Source of the DNA: Bacillus infantis NRRL B-14911 | GTDB lineage: Bacteria > Bacillota > Bacilli > Bacillales > Cytobacillaceae | DNA: 64,000 nucleotides | Reading direction: 5' to 3' | Assembly (NCBI RefSeq): GCF_000473245.1 | Contig: NC_022524.1 | Coordinates: 1,574,501 to 1,638,500 of the forward strand | Shown: piece after piece, positions 44,923-54,297 of the stretch | Numbering within the stretch: position 1 is the first letter of the stretch | How the letters are laid out: every line of letters starts with the position of its first letter | Notes under the pieces: generated by a model | The model's database searches: none | The model's input: the letters and a program-made list of their open reading frames with translations, nothing else | Told to the model about the DNA's origin: nothing | Program-made: the position numbers and the translations under genes

Positions 44923-45543
44923 TTATGCCATTTTGTATAGGGGTAATAGATTTTTAAATACAGAATCAGCTTTCTGCAGGAATTCCTCAGCGCTGAGCTT
45001 GATGGCTTCTTCACGCGGTATGTTGACACCGCAGAGGATTTCCGCCTTTTTAACGTTTTCGAGGCGGTCGAACATGGCCTCAAGTTCTGACTTATCAAGG
45101 GAACTGTGAGAAACGGCGCCAGGCTTTGTGTGATCTCCTGACCATACATAGCTGCCGGGGATGCTGCTGTAGATTTCGCTTAAGTTTTTCTTTAATGCAG
45201 CCCCGAATTCCTTTTTATTGGGTGCTTCGTAAATGGTGGCAAACCAAATGAACACATGGCTTTCCCATAATCCGATCTGAAAATGGGGGAGCATTTTATA
45301 TCCTCTTGGATTAGCCGCAAAGGCAACCCAGGTATCATTTGGCGGATTGATTGTCCTTCTGGCATGCTTGGCAACATGGGGATGCATTTCATCTCCTGTA
45401 AGAGCTGATAAGCCCGGCGCAAAATAGCTGCCCAGCTCCTCAAGCTTTGGACGGATATTTTCTTTCAAGCTATCCATTCTTTCTTCTAGTCCATCTATTT
45501 TAAAAACATCAAAGTCTGCATTGGAAAAGCCGCTGAATGGCAT
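44923..45543 (-). CDS. yktB: DUF1054 family protein YktB
   Basis: A 206-residue soluble protein starting MPFSGFSNADFDVF, matching the UPF0637/DUF1054 family (B. subtilis YktB). Conserved HVAKHARRT and TWVAFAANPRGYKMLPHFQIG segments (the latter spans 19 residues). Function unknown. ATG at 45543 is fixed by AGGAGG; the open frame extends 39 bases further without one. Convergent with yktA, divergent from ykzI. Confidence 0.9.
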   Translation of the reverse strand: MPFSGFSNADFDVFKIDGLEERMDSLKENIRPKLEELGSYFAPGLSALTGDEMHPHVAKHARRTINPPNDTWVAFAANPRGYKMLPHFQIGLWESHVFIWFATIYEAPNKKEFGAALKKNLSEIYSSIPGSYVWSGDHTKPGAVSHSSLDKSELEAMFDRLENVKKAEILCGVNIPREEAIKLSAEEFLQKADSVFKNLLPLYKMA

Positions 45544-45735
45544 ATGTATAACCTCCTGCTGATTTTGGCAACATTGTAGCACAGCGCAGGAAAAAGGGGA
45601 AATGAACAGCTTCTGACCTCTTATTTACAGGCAATGGGTATCAGCACAATTTTGTTGCAACTGCTTTGAGGACTTCATATTATAATAAAAAAAGATATCT
45701 GAAAATTCAACTAAAACCGGAAGGGGTGCAAGATC

Positions 45736-45930
45736 ATGAAACAATTAATGAATTCTGTAAAGAAAAAAGCCGGTGAAAAGGAAAGAACTGCCGTACTGAG
45801 GCTTGAAATGGATTATGAATTGGCGACACTTTTCGAAGCAATGGGCGACAATAATGAGAATGTCAAAAAAAGAACAAAACAAAAGCTCGAAAAGATACGT
45901 GAAGAGCTGGTTAGGCTGAAAGCGCTGTGA
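45736..45930 (+). CDS. ykzI: Small charged protein YkzI
   Basis: A 64-residue, highly charged, helical protein (Lys/Arg/Glu-rich, VKKRTKQKLEKIREELVRL at the end), probably a helical hairpin. Position between yktB and yktC and size match B. subtilis YkzI; sequence identity is judged from context more than memory. Ribosome site GGAAGGGGTG. Function unknown. Confidence 0.78.
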   Translation: MKQLMNSVKKKAGEKERTAVLRLEMDYELATLFEAMGDNNENVKKRTKQKLEKIREELVRLKAL

Positions 45931-46025
45931 GAGAAAGGCTCTAGCATTTATTTAAATATATATAAAGGTTCATTAAAAAGGAGAAAAAATGTCAGAATGG
46001 TCAGCTGAAAACTTCTATAGAAAAT

Positions 46026-46071
46026 AAAAACGGGCTCCCGGTAACATGGGTGGAGTCCGTTTATTATTTTT
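46026..46071 (+). terminator. Terminator of ykzI
   Basis: AAACGGGCTCC pairs with GGAGTCCGTTT (one G-U), followed by ATTATTTTTT. Confidence 0.7.
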
Positions 46072-46171
46072 TCTGAAGGGAAAAAAGAAGGATATTGCTT
46101 AATAGAGTGAGGCGGGGGGACGCTATGCTTGAGAAGTTCCTGCATTTCCGATAATCTTATCATTAATATAT

Positions 46172-46207
46172 GGCCGGGCGCAGGGCGCTGGCAGCTGGAG
46201 CCCGGCC
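46172..46207 (+). promoter_or_regulatory. GC-rich hairpin in front of yktC
   Basis: GGCCGGGC (46172-46179) pairs exactly with GCCCGGCC (46200-46207) five bases before the yktC ribosome site. No T-run, so not a terminator. It could limit or time translation of yktC. Confidence 0.45.
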
Positions 46208-46225
46208 TTTACGGAGGAAAGAGAA

Positions 46226-47026
46226 ATGACGAACTGGGACCATATTGATGAAAAAGCAAAAGAATGGGTAAAAGAAGCCGGAAGAAGGATTAAGGATTCT
46301 TTCCAAAAAACGCTGACTATTGAAACGAAATCCAACCGGAATGATCTTGTGACTGACATCGACCAGGCGACCGAGCAGTTTTTTATCAGCAAAATCAATG
46401 AAACATATCCTGAACACCGCATTTTTGGCGAAGAAGGATTTGGGGACAAAATAGAGGATCTGGATGGAGTTGTCTGGATTATCGACCCAATTGATGGAAC
46501 AATGAATTTTGTTCATCAGCAAAGGAATTTCGCCATATCGATCGGGATATATGAAGATGGGGTTGGAAAGATCGGCCTTATTTACGATGTGGTCCATGAT
46601 GAGCTTTATCATGCTTTCCAGGGTAAAGGCGCCTATCTGGACGATATGCAAATACCGAGCCTGAAAGAAGCAAGTGTCCAGGATGCTATCATAGGGCTGA
46701 ATGCTACCTGGGTCACTGAAAACAAAAGGATCGACCCAAGTCTGCTGGCCCCGCTTGTCAGGGATGTTAGAGGCACCCGTTCATACGGATCTGCTGCTAT
46801 TGAAATGGCTTATGTTGCAACAGGCCGCATCGATGCATATATATCACTGAGACTGGCCCCGTGGGACTTTGCTGGAGGGAATATCCTTATAACCGAATTG
46901 GGAGGCAAAGCGACTACCCTGAAAGGGGAAGATCTGAACCTGTTAGAGCAAAGCTCAGTTTTCATCTGCAAGCCTGGCCTGCATGAAAAGATCCTCAGGG
47001 ACTATTTGCAAAATGGCAGCTGGTAA
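46226..47026 (+). CDS. yktC: Inositol monophosphatase family protein YktC
   Basis: A 266-residue enzyme of the IMPase superfamily, as B. subtilis YktC. Metal motifs EEGFG and DPIDGTMNFVH, then WDFAGGNILITELGG. Hydrolyses inositol-1-phosphate or a similar sugar phosphate; the B. subtilis enzyme is annotated as a suhB-like inositol-1-monophosphatase. ATG after GGAGGAAAG. The next gene overlaps its 3' end by 14 bases, indicating coupling. Confidence 0.93.
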   Translation: MTNWDHIDEKAKEWVKEAGRRIKDSFQKTLTIETKSNRNDLVTDIDQATEQFFISKINETYPEHRIFGEEGFGDKIEDLDGVVWIIDPIDGTMNFVHQQRNFAISIGIYEDGVGKIGLIYDVVHDELYHAFQGKGAYLDDMQIPSLKEASVQDAIIGLNATWVTENKRIDPSLLAPLVRDVRGTRSYGSAAIEMAYVATGRIDAYISLRLAPWDFAGGNILITELGGKATTLKGEDLNLLEQSSVFICKPGLHEKILRDYLQNGSW

Positions 47027-47483
47027 GATCACCTCAAGGAGCCTTTCAGCAGTAGACTATGCTTTTTTTCAATATTTGGCTGACCATTCAGGAGAATGGC
47101 TAGTGCATGAGACACAGGGGAGGGGCATTGAGGAATACATAGAGGTGTATTCAGAACTTGATGGAGAATGGAGAGTGTGGGAGAAGGATGGTGAAAGGGC
47201 GGGTGTTACCTTCCATGTAAGAAGGGCACCTTCTAACCGGAAGCCTTGGCTCGGGACTATCCTTGTTCATCCGGACAGAAGAGGGACAGGCCTTGGCTGC
47301 GGGATCCTCTTGACACTAGGGGAAGAATTGGCTGCAGAGAATAAGGCGGTATTTGCCGCTGTTCCAGCAAGTGAATCCGGCTGGCTGGAGTTTCTTTCGA
47401 AAAGCGGCTTTGAGCAGTATAAATCCGAAAAAGATGAAGGAGGCAAAGAGCACCTCCTTTTGCTGAAGCCTCTTCAGCCATGA
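47013..47483 (+). CDS. GNAT family N-acetyltransferase
   Basis: A 156-residue acetyltransferase-like protein. LGTILVHPDRRGTGLGCGIL is the acetyl-CoA binding motif A (R/Q-x-x-G-x-G read as RRGTGLG). The substrate is unknown. Start is uncertain: ATG at 47013 lies inside the end of yktC in another frame without a clear ribosome site and would depend on coupling; ATG at 46983 is the other choice. Terminator follows. Confidence 0.75.
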   Translation: MAAGKITSRSLSAVDYAFFQYLADHSGEWLVHETQGRGIEEYIEVYSELDGEWRVWEKDGERAGVTFHVRRAPSNRKPWLGTILVHPDRRGTGLGCGILLTLGEELAAENKAVFAAVPASESGWLEFLSKSGFEQYKSEKDEGGKEHLLLLKPLQP

Positions 47484-47499
47484 ACAGCAACAGACTATA

Positions 47500-47534
47500 A
47501 AAAGAAGCCGGACCCCCAATGGGCCGGCTTCTTC
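47500..47534. terminator. Bidirectional terminator GNAT/ylaF
   Basis: AGAAGCCGG and CCGGCTTCT pair around a 12-base loop with T-rich end, between convergent genes. Confidence 0.75.
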
Positions 47535-47547
47535 GCTGGTTCTATAG

Positions 47548-47733
47548 TTATAATAATCCGTTTTCGCGCATTTTCTTCTTGGTTTTAAATCCGAAGCCCA
47601 TTACAAGCACAAGGGCTGCAATACAGGCAATTACCCCGAATATACTTTTCTCGGCAATCGATATGCCGACACCCATGATGCAGGCTGCTGCTGCCACGGC
47701 AAAGAATAATAAAGGCCACTTAATGTTTTTCAA
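47548..47733 (-). CDS. ylaF: DUF5325 membrane protein YlaF
   Basis: A 61-residue protein of two membrane helices (about 6-26 and 31-48) with a basic C-terminus KTKKKMRENGLL. Matches B. subtilis YlaF (DUF5325) in size, layout and position next to typA, from which it is divergent. Ribosome site GGGAGGGGG. Function unknown. Confidence 0.85.
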   Translation of the reverse strand: MKNIKWPLLFFAVAAAACIMGVGISIAEKSIFGVIACIAALVLVMGFGFKTKKKMRENGLL

Positions 47734-47997
47734 AAAAATCCCCCTCCCTAAAGTTTAACCGGGACCAGGCACCTGAAGATTCACTTAAAATCATAAGCAA
47801 GTCCAGAATTGAAGCATGGAAAATGTATATCAAGCCCAGTCTTTAGGTATAGTGTAGATATGTGTTCTTTTCTTTAAAATTTATTTTACACAAAAAACTT
47901 TTAGTTTACCACTGTCATTATGGTATAATGTTTTAGTTGTGATTGTTTATAAAGCTTTAAAATAAATTAGCTTAGAATATAGCTAGGAGTGAATTTT

Positions 47998-49836
47998 TTG
48001 AAAATCAGAGAAGATCTTCGCAATATCGCGATTATTGCCCACGTTGACCACGGAAAAACGACACTTGTTGACCAGCTGCTGAAACAGTCAGGAACTTTCC
48101 GGACTAATGAGCATGTGGAAGAACGTGCGATGGATTCCAATGACCTTGAAAGAGAGCGCGGAATTACCATCCTGGCTAAAAATACAGCCATCCAGTACAA
48201 AGATACAAGAATCAATATCCTTGATACTCCGGGCCACGCTGACTTTGGCGGCGAGGTTGAGCGTATCATGAAAATGGTTGATGGTGTTCTGCTTGTTGTC
48301 GACGCATACGAAGGCTGTATGCCGCAGACGCGCTTTGTATTGAAAAAAGCGCTTGAACAGAATCTGACGCCAATTGTTGTTGTCAACAAAATTGACCGTG
48401 ACTTTGCGCGTCCTGCCGAAGTCATTGACGAAGTCCTTGACCTGTTCATCGAGCTTGATGCCAATGAAGAACAGCTTGAGTTCCCTGTTATTTATGCATC
48501 TGCCATCAATGGAACAGCAAGTACAGATCCTGAAAAGCAGGATGAGAACATGCAGTCACTTTATGATGCGATTGTCGATCATATTCCTGCACCAGTTGAC
48601 AATAGTGAAGAGCATCTTCAATTCCAGGTTGCCCTTCTTGACTATAACGACTATGTCGGAAGAATCGGGATTGGCCGTGTTTTCCGCGGAACCATGCAGG
48701 TCGGCCAGCAGGTTGCACTCATGAAGCTTGACGGAAGTGTAAAACAATTCCGTGTTAGCAAAATTTTTGGCTTCTTCGGGCTGAAGCGCCAGGAAATTCA
48801 GGAAGCGAAGGCAGGCGACCTGATTGCCGTTTCCGGAATGGAAGATATCAATGTAGGGGAAACCGTTACACCTGTTGAGCATCAGGAAGCTCTTCCTGTC
48901 CTCCGTATCGACGAGCCTACACTGCAGATGACATTCCTGGTCAATAACAGTCCATTTGCAGGAAGAGAAGGCAAGTTCGTTACATCACGTAAAATTGAAG
49001 AAAGGCTTCGTGCCCAGCTTCAGACAGATGTAAGTCTTCGCGTAGAGAACACTGAGTCACCGGATGCGTGGGTCGTGTCAGGACGCGGTGAGCTTCACCT
49101 TTCCATCCTGATTGAAAATATGAGACGTGAAGGCTATGAGCTTCAAGTGTCAAAGCCGGAGGTCATCGTAAAAGTAATCGACGGTGTAAGATGCGAGCCT
49201 GTTGAGCGCGTGCAGATCGATGTTCCTGAGGAGCATACTGGTTCAATCATGGAATCAATAGGTGCCCGAAAAGGCGAAATGCTTGATATGATTAATAACG
49301 GCAGCGGCCAGGTCCGCCTGATCTTTAACGTTCCTGCTCGCGGCCTGATCGGATATACAACTGAATTCCTGACGCTTACCCGCGGATATGGAATCATCAA
49401 CCATTCCTTTGACAGCTATCAGCCAATGGCACAGGGCCAGGTTGGCGGAAGGCGCCAGGGTGTTCTTGTGTCCATGGAAAGCGGAAAAGCTTCTACTTAT
49501 GGAATCATGCAGGTTGAAGACAGAGGAATCATCTTCCTTGAAGCCGGAACAGAAATCTATGAAGGCATGATTGTTGGAGAACATACTCGTGAGAATGACA
49601 TCACCGTCAATATCACAAAAGTAAAACAGGCTACCAATATCCGTTCTGCCAATAAAGACCAGACGGCTACTATGAAAAAGCCGCGCATCATGACGCTTGA
49701 AGAAGCGCTTGAGTACCTGAATGATGATGAGTATTGCGAAGTGACTCCGGAATCCATCCGCCTGCGCAAGAAAATCCTGGATAAGAACGAACGTGAACGG
49801 ATCGCTAAAAAGAAGAAATACGCAGAAACGAACTAA
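47998..49836 (+). CDS. typA: Ribosome-associated GTPase TypA/BipA
   Basis: A 612-residue translational GTPase, the same length as B. subtilis TypA (YlaG). G1 AHVDHGKTT, switch-associated RERGITI, G3 DTPGHADF, G4 NKID, then EF-G-like domains III and V and the BipA-specific C-terminal domain. It binds ribosomes and helps 50S assembly and growth at low temperature or stress. I chose TTG at 47998 with TAGGAG upstream, giving the same N-terminus as the family; GTG at 47989 overlaps that site. Confidence 0.95.
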   Translation: MKIREDLRNIAIIAHVDHGKTTLVDQLLKQSGTFRTNEHVEERAMDSNDLERERGITILAKNTAIQYKDTRINILDTPGHADFGGEVERIMKMVDGVLLVVDAYEGCMPQTRFVLKKALEQNLTPIVVVNKIDRDFARPAEVIDEVLDLFIELDANEEQLEFPVIYASAINGTASTDPEKQDENMQSLYDAIVDHIPAPVDNSEEHLQFQVALLDYNDYVGRIGIGRVFRGTMQVGQQVALMKLDGSVKQFRVSKIFGFFGLKRQEIQEAKAGDLIAVSGMEDINVGETVTPVEHQEALPVLRIDEPTLQMTFLVNNSPFAGREGKFVTSRKIEERLRAQLQTDVSLRVENTESPDAWVVSGRGELHLSILIENMRREGYELQVSKPEVIVKVIDGVRCEPVERVQIDVPEEHTGSIMESIGARKGEMLDMINNGSGQVRLIFNVPARGLIGYTTEFLTLTRGYGIINHSFDSYQPMAQGQVGGRRQGVLVSMESGKASTYGIMQVEDRGIIFLEAGTEIYEGMIVGEHTRENDITVNITKVKQATNIRSANKDQTATMKKPRIMTLEEALEYLNDDEYCEVTPESIRLRKKILDKNERERIAKKKKYAETN

Positions 49837-49859
49837 AGACTAAAAAGGAGGAGAGCAAT

Positions 49860-50168
49860 ATGATTGCTGAACGCCTGTCTTTTTTCGCCGCGTTATATAA
49901 AGTGGACGAGAATCCTGAATTAGGAATGTGGATGCTCTATATAACCATCATTCTTTTATGTGTAGTCGTATTCAAGCTCGGATTTGCCAAAAAGCTCCCG
50001 CTGGCAAAGTCGGCTGTCATTTATTTGTTTTTAATCCTGGGCTGCACGGTCCTGACCTTTTTGGGAGTCTTTCTCCCAATTGGGGAGGGCCTGGTGGTTG
50101 CCGCCCTTATCCTGATCATCTATAAAATCAGGCTGCACCAGCAGAAAAAACAGGAAGCAGGCATGTAG
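49860..50168 (+). CDS. ylaH: Membrane protein YlaH
   Basis: A 102-residue protein with three hydrophobic segments (about 22-38, 49-65, 70-87) and a charged C-terminus, matching B. subtilis YlaH (105 residues) in layout and position after typA. AAAAAGGAGGAG precedes ATG. Function unknown. Probably cotranscribed with typA and the next gene. Confidence 0.88.
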   Translation: MIAERLSFFAALYKVDENPELGMWMLYITIILLCVVVFKLGFAKKLPLAKSAVIYLFLILGCTVLTFLGVFLPIGEGLVVAALILIIYKIRLHQQKKQEAGM

Positions 50169-50189
50169 CAGCCGGGGAGGCAGGTCGTT

Positions 50190-50480
50190 ATGATGAAATC
50201 TCTGCAGGATTCAATCTATAATTGGCTTACAATCAAGGTTGTTTGCGATGCACGGCCGGAGGATACTGCAGCTGCAGAAACGGAAGAAATGTTCAAAGCG
50301 ATTCTGACTGAGGACTTAAAGCTTTCAGAGATTGAGGCTGTTAAAGAAGCGGATTTTTACACTGTCTTTTTTACAGATAAAAATGAAAGAAGAAGCTTCC
50401 GTTTTCCGGCTGAGCTGATCGATGTCATGCTGGACCAAATCAATGAAGAGCCGGAGAAATATCCGAACTTCCCATTATAA
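50190..50480 (+). CDS. Conserved hypothetical protein
   Basis: A 96-residue acidic cytoplasmic protein, probably alpha/beta (VKVVCDAR-like strand, two helices, FYTVFFTDKNERRSFRFP strands). Ribosome site GGGAGG before two adjacent ATG codons. No family recognised with certainty. In line with typA-ylaH, 21 bases after ylaH, so likely the last gene of that operon; terminator follows. Confidence 0.75.
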   Translation: MMKSLQDSIYNWLTIKVVCDARPEDTAAAETEEMFKAILTEDLKLSEIEAVKEADFYTVFFTDKNERRSFRFPAELIDVMLDQINEEPEKYPNFPL

Positions 50481-50481
50481 G

Positions 50482-50518
50482 AAAAACCCGCTTCCCTCAT
50501 CAGGGCAAGCGGGTTTTT
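50482..50518. terminator. Bidirectional terminator
   Basis: AAAAACCCGCTT pairs exactly with AAGCGGGTTTTT around a 13-base loop. Confidence 0.9.
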
Positions 50519-50943
50519 CTGATTCCCAGCCAAAAGAAGCTGGCGAGGACTATGCTGTAGAGAATATGGCCTGCTGTCCACAAACCGAATGCCATCATAT
50601 CACCCGGGAGCGGTACCTGCCGCTCTGCCAGAAGGGAGAGTGGAAAATAGAGCAGGAGGGCAGGAAAAGTGATGGCAAACGACCATAAAAAGCATCCCCG
50701 GAGTGTCGGCCATTTTCCGGCCTGCAGAATAAGCAGCAGGCAAAAGCTTAACAGCAGCGAAAATAGGAGATGGAAAAAGAATTCAGATGCCTCGCTCCAG
50801 CGAATATCCCCCAGCACGGGAATAAAATCGATATTCAGAAGCAGCACATACACTTTCTTGCCGGTCAATGTTTCAGCGGCCTTCAGGAATAATCCCAAAA
50901 AAAAGCCTGCTCCAGCCCCGGAGGCAAGGGCGGTTTTTACCAT
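50500..50943 (-). CDS. YqhR-like polytopic membrane protein
   Basis: A 147-residue protein with four hydrophobic helices (about 6-24, 58-78, 85-108, 118-140). Layout resembles conserved Bacillus membrane proteins of the YqhR/YagU type, but I am not sure of the family. Its start overlaps the last 7 bases of ylaI, so it is translationally coupled to that gene. The terminator hairpin overlaps the 3' end of its coding region. Confidence 0.65.
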   Translation of the reverse strand: MVKTALASGAGAGFFLGLFLKAAETLTGKKVYVLLLNIDFIPVLGDIRWSEASEFFFHLLFSLLLSFCLLLILQAGKWPTLRGCFLWSFAITFPALLLYFPLSLLAERQVPLPGDMMAFGLWTAGHILYSIVLASFFWLGIRKTRLP

Positions 50944-51137
50944 TCCTCTTCTTCCGTGCGGCTCCGGTAAAGCTTAAAGTTGCCTGTGGCGGCCCTTTGG
51001 TTGGTTTTTTCCGTTATTCTTTCTTCGCACGGCTTGCACATATACGTATGGATCGGCCGGTTACGCAGGCGTTTTGCCTGAAATGATTCATTTTCAATCG
51101 ATTCTATCTTATCGCAAAGCACACATTTTACTCTCAT
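50937..51137 (-). CDS. ylaI: Zinc-finger-like small protein YlaI
   Basis: A 66-residue protein with two CxxC pairs, CVLC near residue 5 and CKPC near residue 36, forming a probable zinc site; matches B. subtilis YlaI (70 residues; DUF2197). ATG at 51137 has GGGGTG upstream. An ORF extension to 51191 lacks support. Function unknown. Confidence 0.88.
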   Translation of the reverse strand: MRVKCVLCDKIESIENESFQAKRLRNRPIHTYMCKPCEERITEKTNQRAATGNFKLYRSRTEEEEW

Positions 51138-51397
51138 AATGACACCCCGATTTATTAATGTAGTTGAATGATCAGAAGTCTGAAGCAGCACTGGTCCTCG
51201 CGGCCGGCCCTCTGCCTATTTTTCAGCCGGAGGGACAGCCCGTCAGAAAAGCTGCTTATCTATATTGCTTATTTATATTATAGTACAGTTTGGCAAGAGT
51301 TTCGAATTAGATTGCACCGGGGGCAGAGCATCTGGGAACGGGTTCTTGAAAGTTGGGGAAAGTCATACTATTATAGGACTAAGAGGAGGGGAAAGTA

Positions 51398-51853
51398 ATG
51401 GCAAATCAAGTTGAGCCGAGGCTGATCAAGCCCTTATTCGATGAGCTTCAGCAGGAGCGGTTTGTTACTCTCGCAACAGTGGACCATGAAACAGGCGGGC
51501 CGAACGTGAATGCTATATCATGGGTCCTGGCAAAGGATGAAGAAACAATCTGCTTTGCTATTGACAGCAGATCGAGGATTATTGAAAATATTAAACATAA
51601 CAGGCATGTAGTCATCAATATCATTGCCAACGAATCTACATACTCCATCCAGGGAGAAGCGGCAGTGAAGCTGGAAAAAATGGAATCTGTCCCCCTCAAG
51701 CTGGCACTTGCAGAACTGAAGATCAGTGAGGTAAGGGATGTTATGTTTTATGGATCTAAAATGACAGCTGATCCCCAATATGACAAAACATATGATAAAA
51801 AAGCAGCAGAAAGGCTCGATCAGCAGGTGATGGAGGCCATGAAAAAAGCTTAG
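51398..51853 (+). CDS. Pyridoxamine 5'-phosphate oxidase-fold protein
   Basis: A 151-residue flavin-binding split-barrel protein (PNPOx-like). FVTLATVDHETGGPNVNAI and CFAIDSRSRIIENIKHN are the typical strand-loop segments that bind FMN. Small family members are of unknown substrate; they may be heme- or F420/FMN-dependent reductases. GAGGAGGGG precedes ATG. It lies between ylaI and ylaJ, an insertion relative to B. subtilis. Its stop codon lies within the terminator stem. Confidence 0.82.
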   Translation: MANQVEPRLIKPLFDELQQERFVTLATVDHETGGPNVNAISWVLAKDEETICFAIDSRSRIIENIKHNRHVVINIIANESTYSIQGEAAVKLEKMESVPLKLALAELKISEVRDVMFYGSKMTADPQYDKTYDKKAAERLDQQVMEAMKKA

Positions 51854-51875
51854 TCGCGGGACTAAGCTTTTTTTG
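51842..51875. terminator. Terminator overlapping a stop codon
   Basis: AAAAAAGCTTAGTC pairs exactly with GACTAAGCTTTTTT around GCGG. The stop TAG (51851-51853) is inside the left arm. Serves both strands. Confidence 0.9.
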
Positions 51876-51892
51876 TGCTGATTCATATAACT

Positions 51893-52480
51893 TTAATCTT
51901 TATGGTAATTCGATTGCTTTTGCTGCTTATCCTCCAGCTCAGAACGTTCTGATGAATTGAGCTTGTTTTTTGGCTCCTCGGTCGCATCCTTCGGCTGGGG
52001 CTCAGTGATGTCCCCGGGAACTTCAGGCATAATCCTTCCCGTGATATCTGCGAGTTCATTCAGTATGCCCTGGATGGGACGCCCGTTTTGTATATCCTGG
52101 CCGACTTCCCGGATCCTCGCATTCAAGTCCGGGTCTGCTACTACAAGCGCCCTTGCCCCATGAGGGTCGTTGCGCAGGCTTTCTGTAACAGAATATTTAA
52201 TGGAGCCCACTTCAGATCTGTCTATATCTTTATCCACATCAATCCCTACAATGGCATATCCTGCGAAAACCACAGCCGCCGCATCTTTGACATTTGGCAC
52301 CCTTTCTGCCAGATCTACAAGATGCCTTGAGATCTCCTGTTCTGATTCCCTGCTGTTATTCGTAATGGTGCTGTTCTTAACATTCACCAGATTCCGGCTG
52401 CCGTCATCTGCTGATTGGCTGTTCGCAGCACAGCCTGCCAGCATTGAAACAGCGGCTATATAACCAAGCCATCTCTTCAA
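51893..52480 (-). CDS. ylaJ: YhcN/YlaJ-type sporulation lipoprotein
   Basis: A 195-residue lipoprotein: signal MKRWLGYIAAVSMLAGC (lipidated Cys17), then a YhcN/YlaJ domain (about 45-150, DAAAVVFAGYAIVGIDVDKD and similar) and a charged, Glu/Lys/Gln-rich C-terminal tail of about 35 residues. The B. subtilis relative is a spore membrane lipoprotein needed for efficient germination. TTG at 52480 is preceded by GGAGGTG; the frame stays open 15 bases further. Confidence 0.9.
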   Translation of the reverse strand: MKRWLGYIAAVSMLAGCAANSQSADDGSRNLVNVKNSTITNNSRESEQEISRHLVDLAERVPNVKDAAAVVFAGYAIVGIDVDKDIDRSEVGSIKYSVTESLRNDPHGARALVVADPDLNARIREVGQDIQNGRPIQGILNELADITGRIMPEVPGDITEPQPKDATEEPKNKLNSSERSELEDKQQKQSNYHKD

Positions 52481-52737
52481 TTTAAGCACCTCCAATTATT
52501 CTTATTCCAGATGTTTTCCAGATGCTGAAAAGCTACATGCCCGGGAAAGTTCTTCGTAAGGATTATTCTGCAAAAATTCGTCTATCTTTATGCAGGAAAA
52601 CATATAGTTTACCAAGGCTTGTTTCTTAAAGCTTATGATTGCTTCTTCAAGCCAGGCAAAATGCAGGCTCCGGACAGCGAAATATAAGCCTTAGAAGAAA
52701 CATTCATTTTGACCTACAAGGAGCAGGAGGCATCATA

Positions 52738-54066
52738 TTGACGAAAATATATGTATTGGATACCAATGTCCTGCTGCAGGACCCGCATTCTATCTTTTCT
52801 TTTGAAGACAATGAAGTAGTCATTCCGGCAGTTGTCCTGGAAGAGGTTGACTCTAAGAAACGATATATGGACGAGGTTGGGAGAAATGCAAGGCAGGTTT
52901 CGAGGCTGATTGATAATCTGAGGGAAACCGGCAAGCTGCATGAAAGGATTCAGCTTGAAAATGGCGGGGGACTCAGAATTGAGCTGAATCACCGGTCTTT
53001 TCATGAATTGCAGGAGATATTCATTGAAAAAACAAATGACAACCGGATCCTTGCAGTCGCAAAGAATCTTTCACTGGAAGAAGAGACTAAGGAAAACGGC
53101 CGCCCGGTCATACTTGTCAGCAAAGATGCATTAGTGAGGGTGAAGGCGGATGCAATCGGGCTTCAGACAGAAGATTTTCTGAGTGACAGGGTGGTTGAAA
53201 ATGACCATATTTATACGGGATTTCTTGAGGTGTATGTAAGCGTCGATCTTTTGGGGAGATTTTATGAAAAAGGGGAGGTGCCGCTTGCTGATATAGCCAA
53301 TCACCCTTTTTATCCCAACCAATTCATCATTATGAAAGATGCACTGGGCTCTTCTTCTTCTGCGATAGGCATAGTAGACCAGGCGGGAAAGAAAGCCAGA
53401 AAGCTTGTGTTTGACGGGGACCATATCTGGGGGATCCGCCCTCGCAATGTACAGCAGACAATGGCCGCAGAGCTCCTTCTCCGTAAAGATGTGCCGCTTG
53501 TGACGCTGGTTGGGAAAGCGGGGACAGGGAAGACACTGCTCGCACTGGCAGCCGGCCTGATGCAGACTGAGGATTTCGGAGAATACAAAAAGCTGCTGGT
53601 GGCCAGGCCGATCGTTCCTGTAGGCAAGGATATCGGCTATCTCCCGGGGGAGAAAGAAGAAAAATTAAGGCCATGGATGCAGCCGATTTACGATAATCTG
53701 GAATATCTTTTTAATGCCAAGAAACCGGGCGAGCTTGATGCCATCCTTGCAGGGATGGGGTCGATCGAGGTCGAGGCGCTCACATATATAAGGGGAAGAA
53801 GCGTGCCGGATCAGTATATCATCATTGATGAAGCCCAAAACCTTACCAAGCACGAAGTAAAGACCATCCTTACCCGGGTGGGAGAAGGAAGCAAGATTGT
53901 CCTGATGGGAGATCCGGAACAGATCGACCATCCGTATCTTGATGCCTTCAATAATGGACTTACCTATGTAGTGGAAAGATTTAAGGACCAAAAGATTTCA
54001 GGCCATACTAAGCTTATTAAAGGGGAAAGGTCAGGTCTGGCACAGCTGGCAGCTGATCTTTTATAA
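52738..54066 (+). CDS. ylaK: PIN-PhoH ATPase YlaK
   Basis: A 442-residue protein, the length of B. subtilis YlaK. N-terminal PIN nuclease domain (VLDTNVLLQDP, the acidic cluster continuing at EEVDSKK) and C-terminal PhoH ATPase (Walker A VGKAGTGKTLLA, Walker B IIDEAQN). PhoH2-type PIN-PhoH proteins unwind and cut RNA. I chose TTG at 52738 because AGGAGG lies seven bases upstream and the N-terminus then reads TKIYVLDTN as in the family; an upstream extension to 52639 is non-coding. Confidence 0.93.
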   Translation: MTKIYVLDTNVLLQDPHSIFSFEDNEVVIPAVVLEEVDSKKRYMDEVGRNARQVSRLIDNLRETGKLHERIQLENGGGLRIELNHRSFHELQEIFIEKTNDNRILAVAKNLSLEEETKENGRPVILVSKDALVRVKADAIGLQTEDFLSDRVVENDHIYTGFLEVYVSVDLLGRFYEKGEVPLADIANHPFYPNQFIIMKDALGSSSSAIGIVDQAGKKARKLVFDGDHIWGIRPRNVQQTMAAELLLRKDVPLVTLVGKAGTGKTLLALAAGLMQTEDFGEYKKLLVARPIVPVGKDIGYLPGEKEEKLRPWMQPIYDNLEYLFNAKKPGELDAILAGMGSIEVEALTYIRGRSVPDQYIIIDEAQNLTKHEVKTILTRVGEGSKIVLMGDPEQIDHPYLDAFNNGLTYVVERFKDQKISGHTKLIKGERSGLAQLAADLL

Positions 54067-54258
54067 GAGGTATATATATGGCGGGCTGGAGCGGGATATA
54101 GCAGTTTCAATTTCATGTCATCCGTATGGCGCACGAAAAAGGGGAACTTGAGCCGCTGTATCAGTAAGAGAGGGAACAGCGGCCTTTATGGAACTTACTC
54201 CTGTAATACAAAAGCTGATTACGCCCTGTAGAATATTAATCTTATGCCCATAATTAAA

Positions 54259-54286
54259 GAGGGCGGAGCATCCCGGCTCCCCCCTC
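54259..54286 (-). terminator. Terminator of ylaL
   Basis: GAGGGCGGAGC pairs with GCTCCCCCCTC (one mismatch), followed on the minus strand by TTTAATT. Confidence 0.65.
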
Positions 54287-54297
54287 CTGCATGATAA

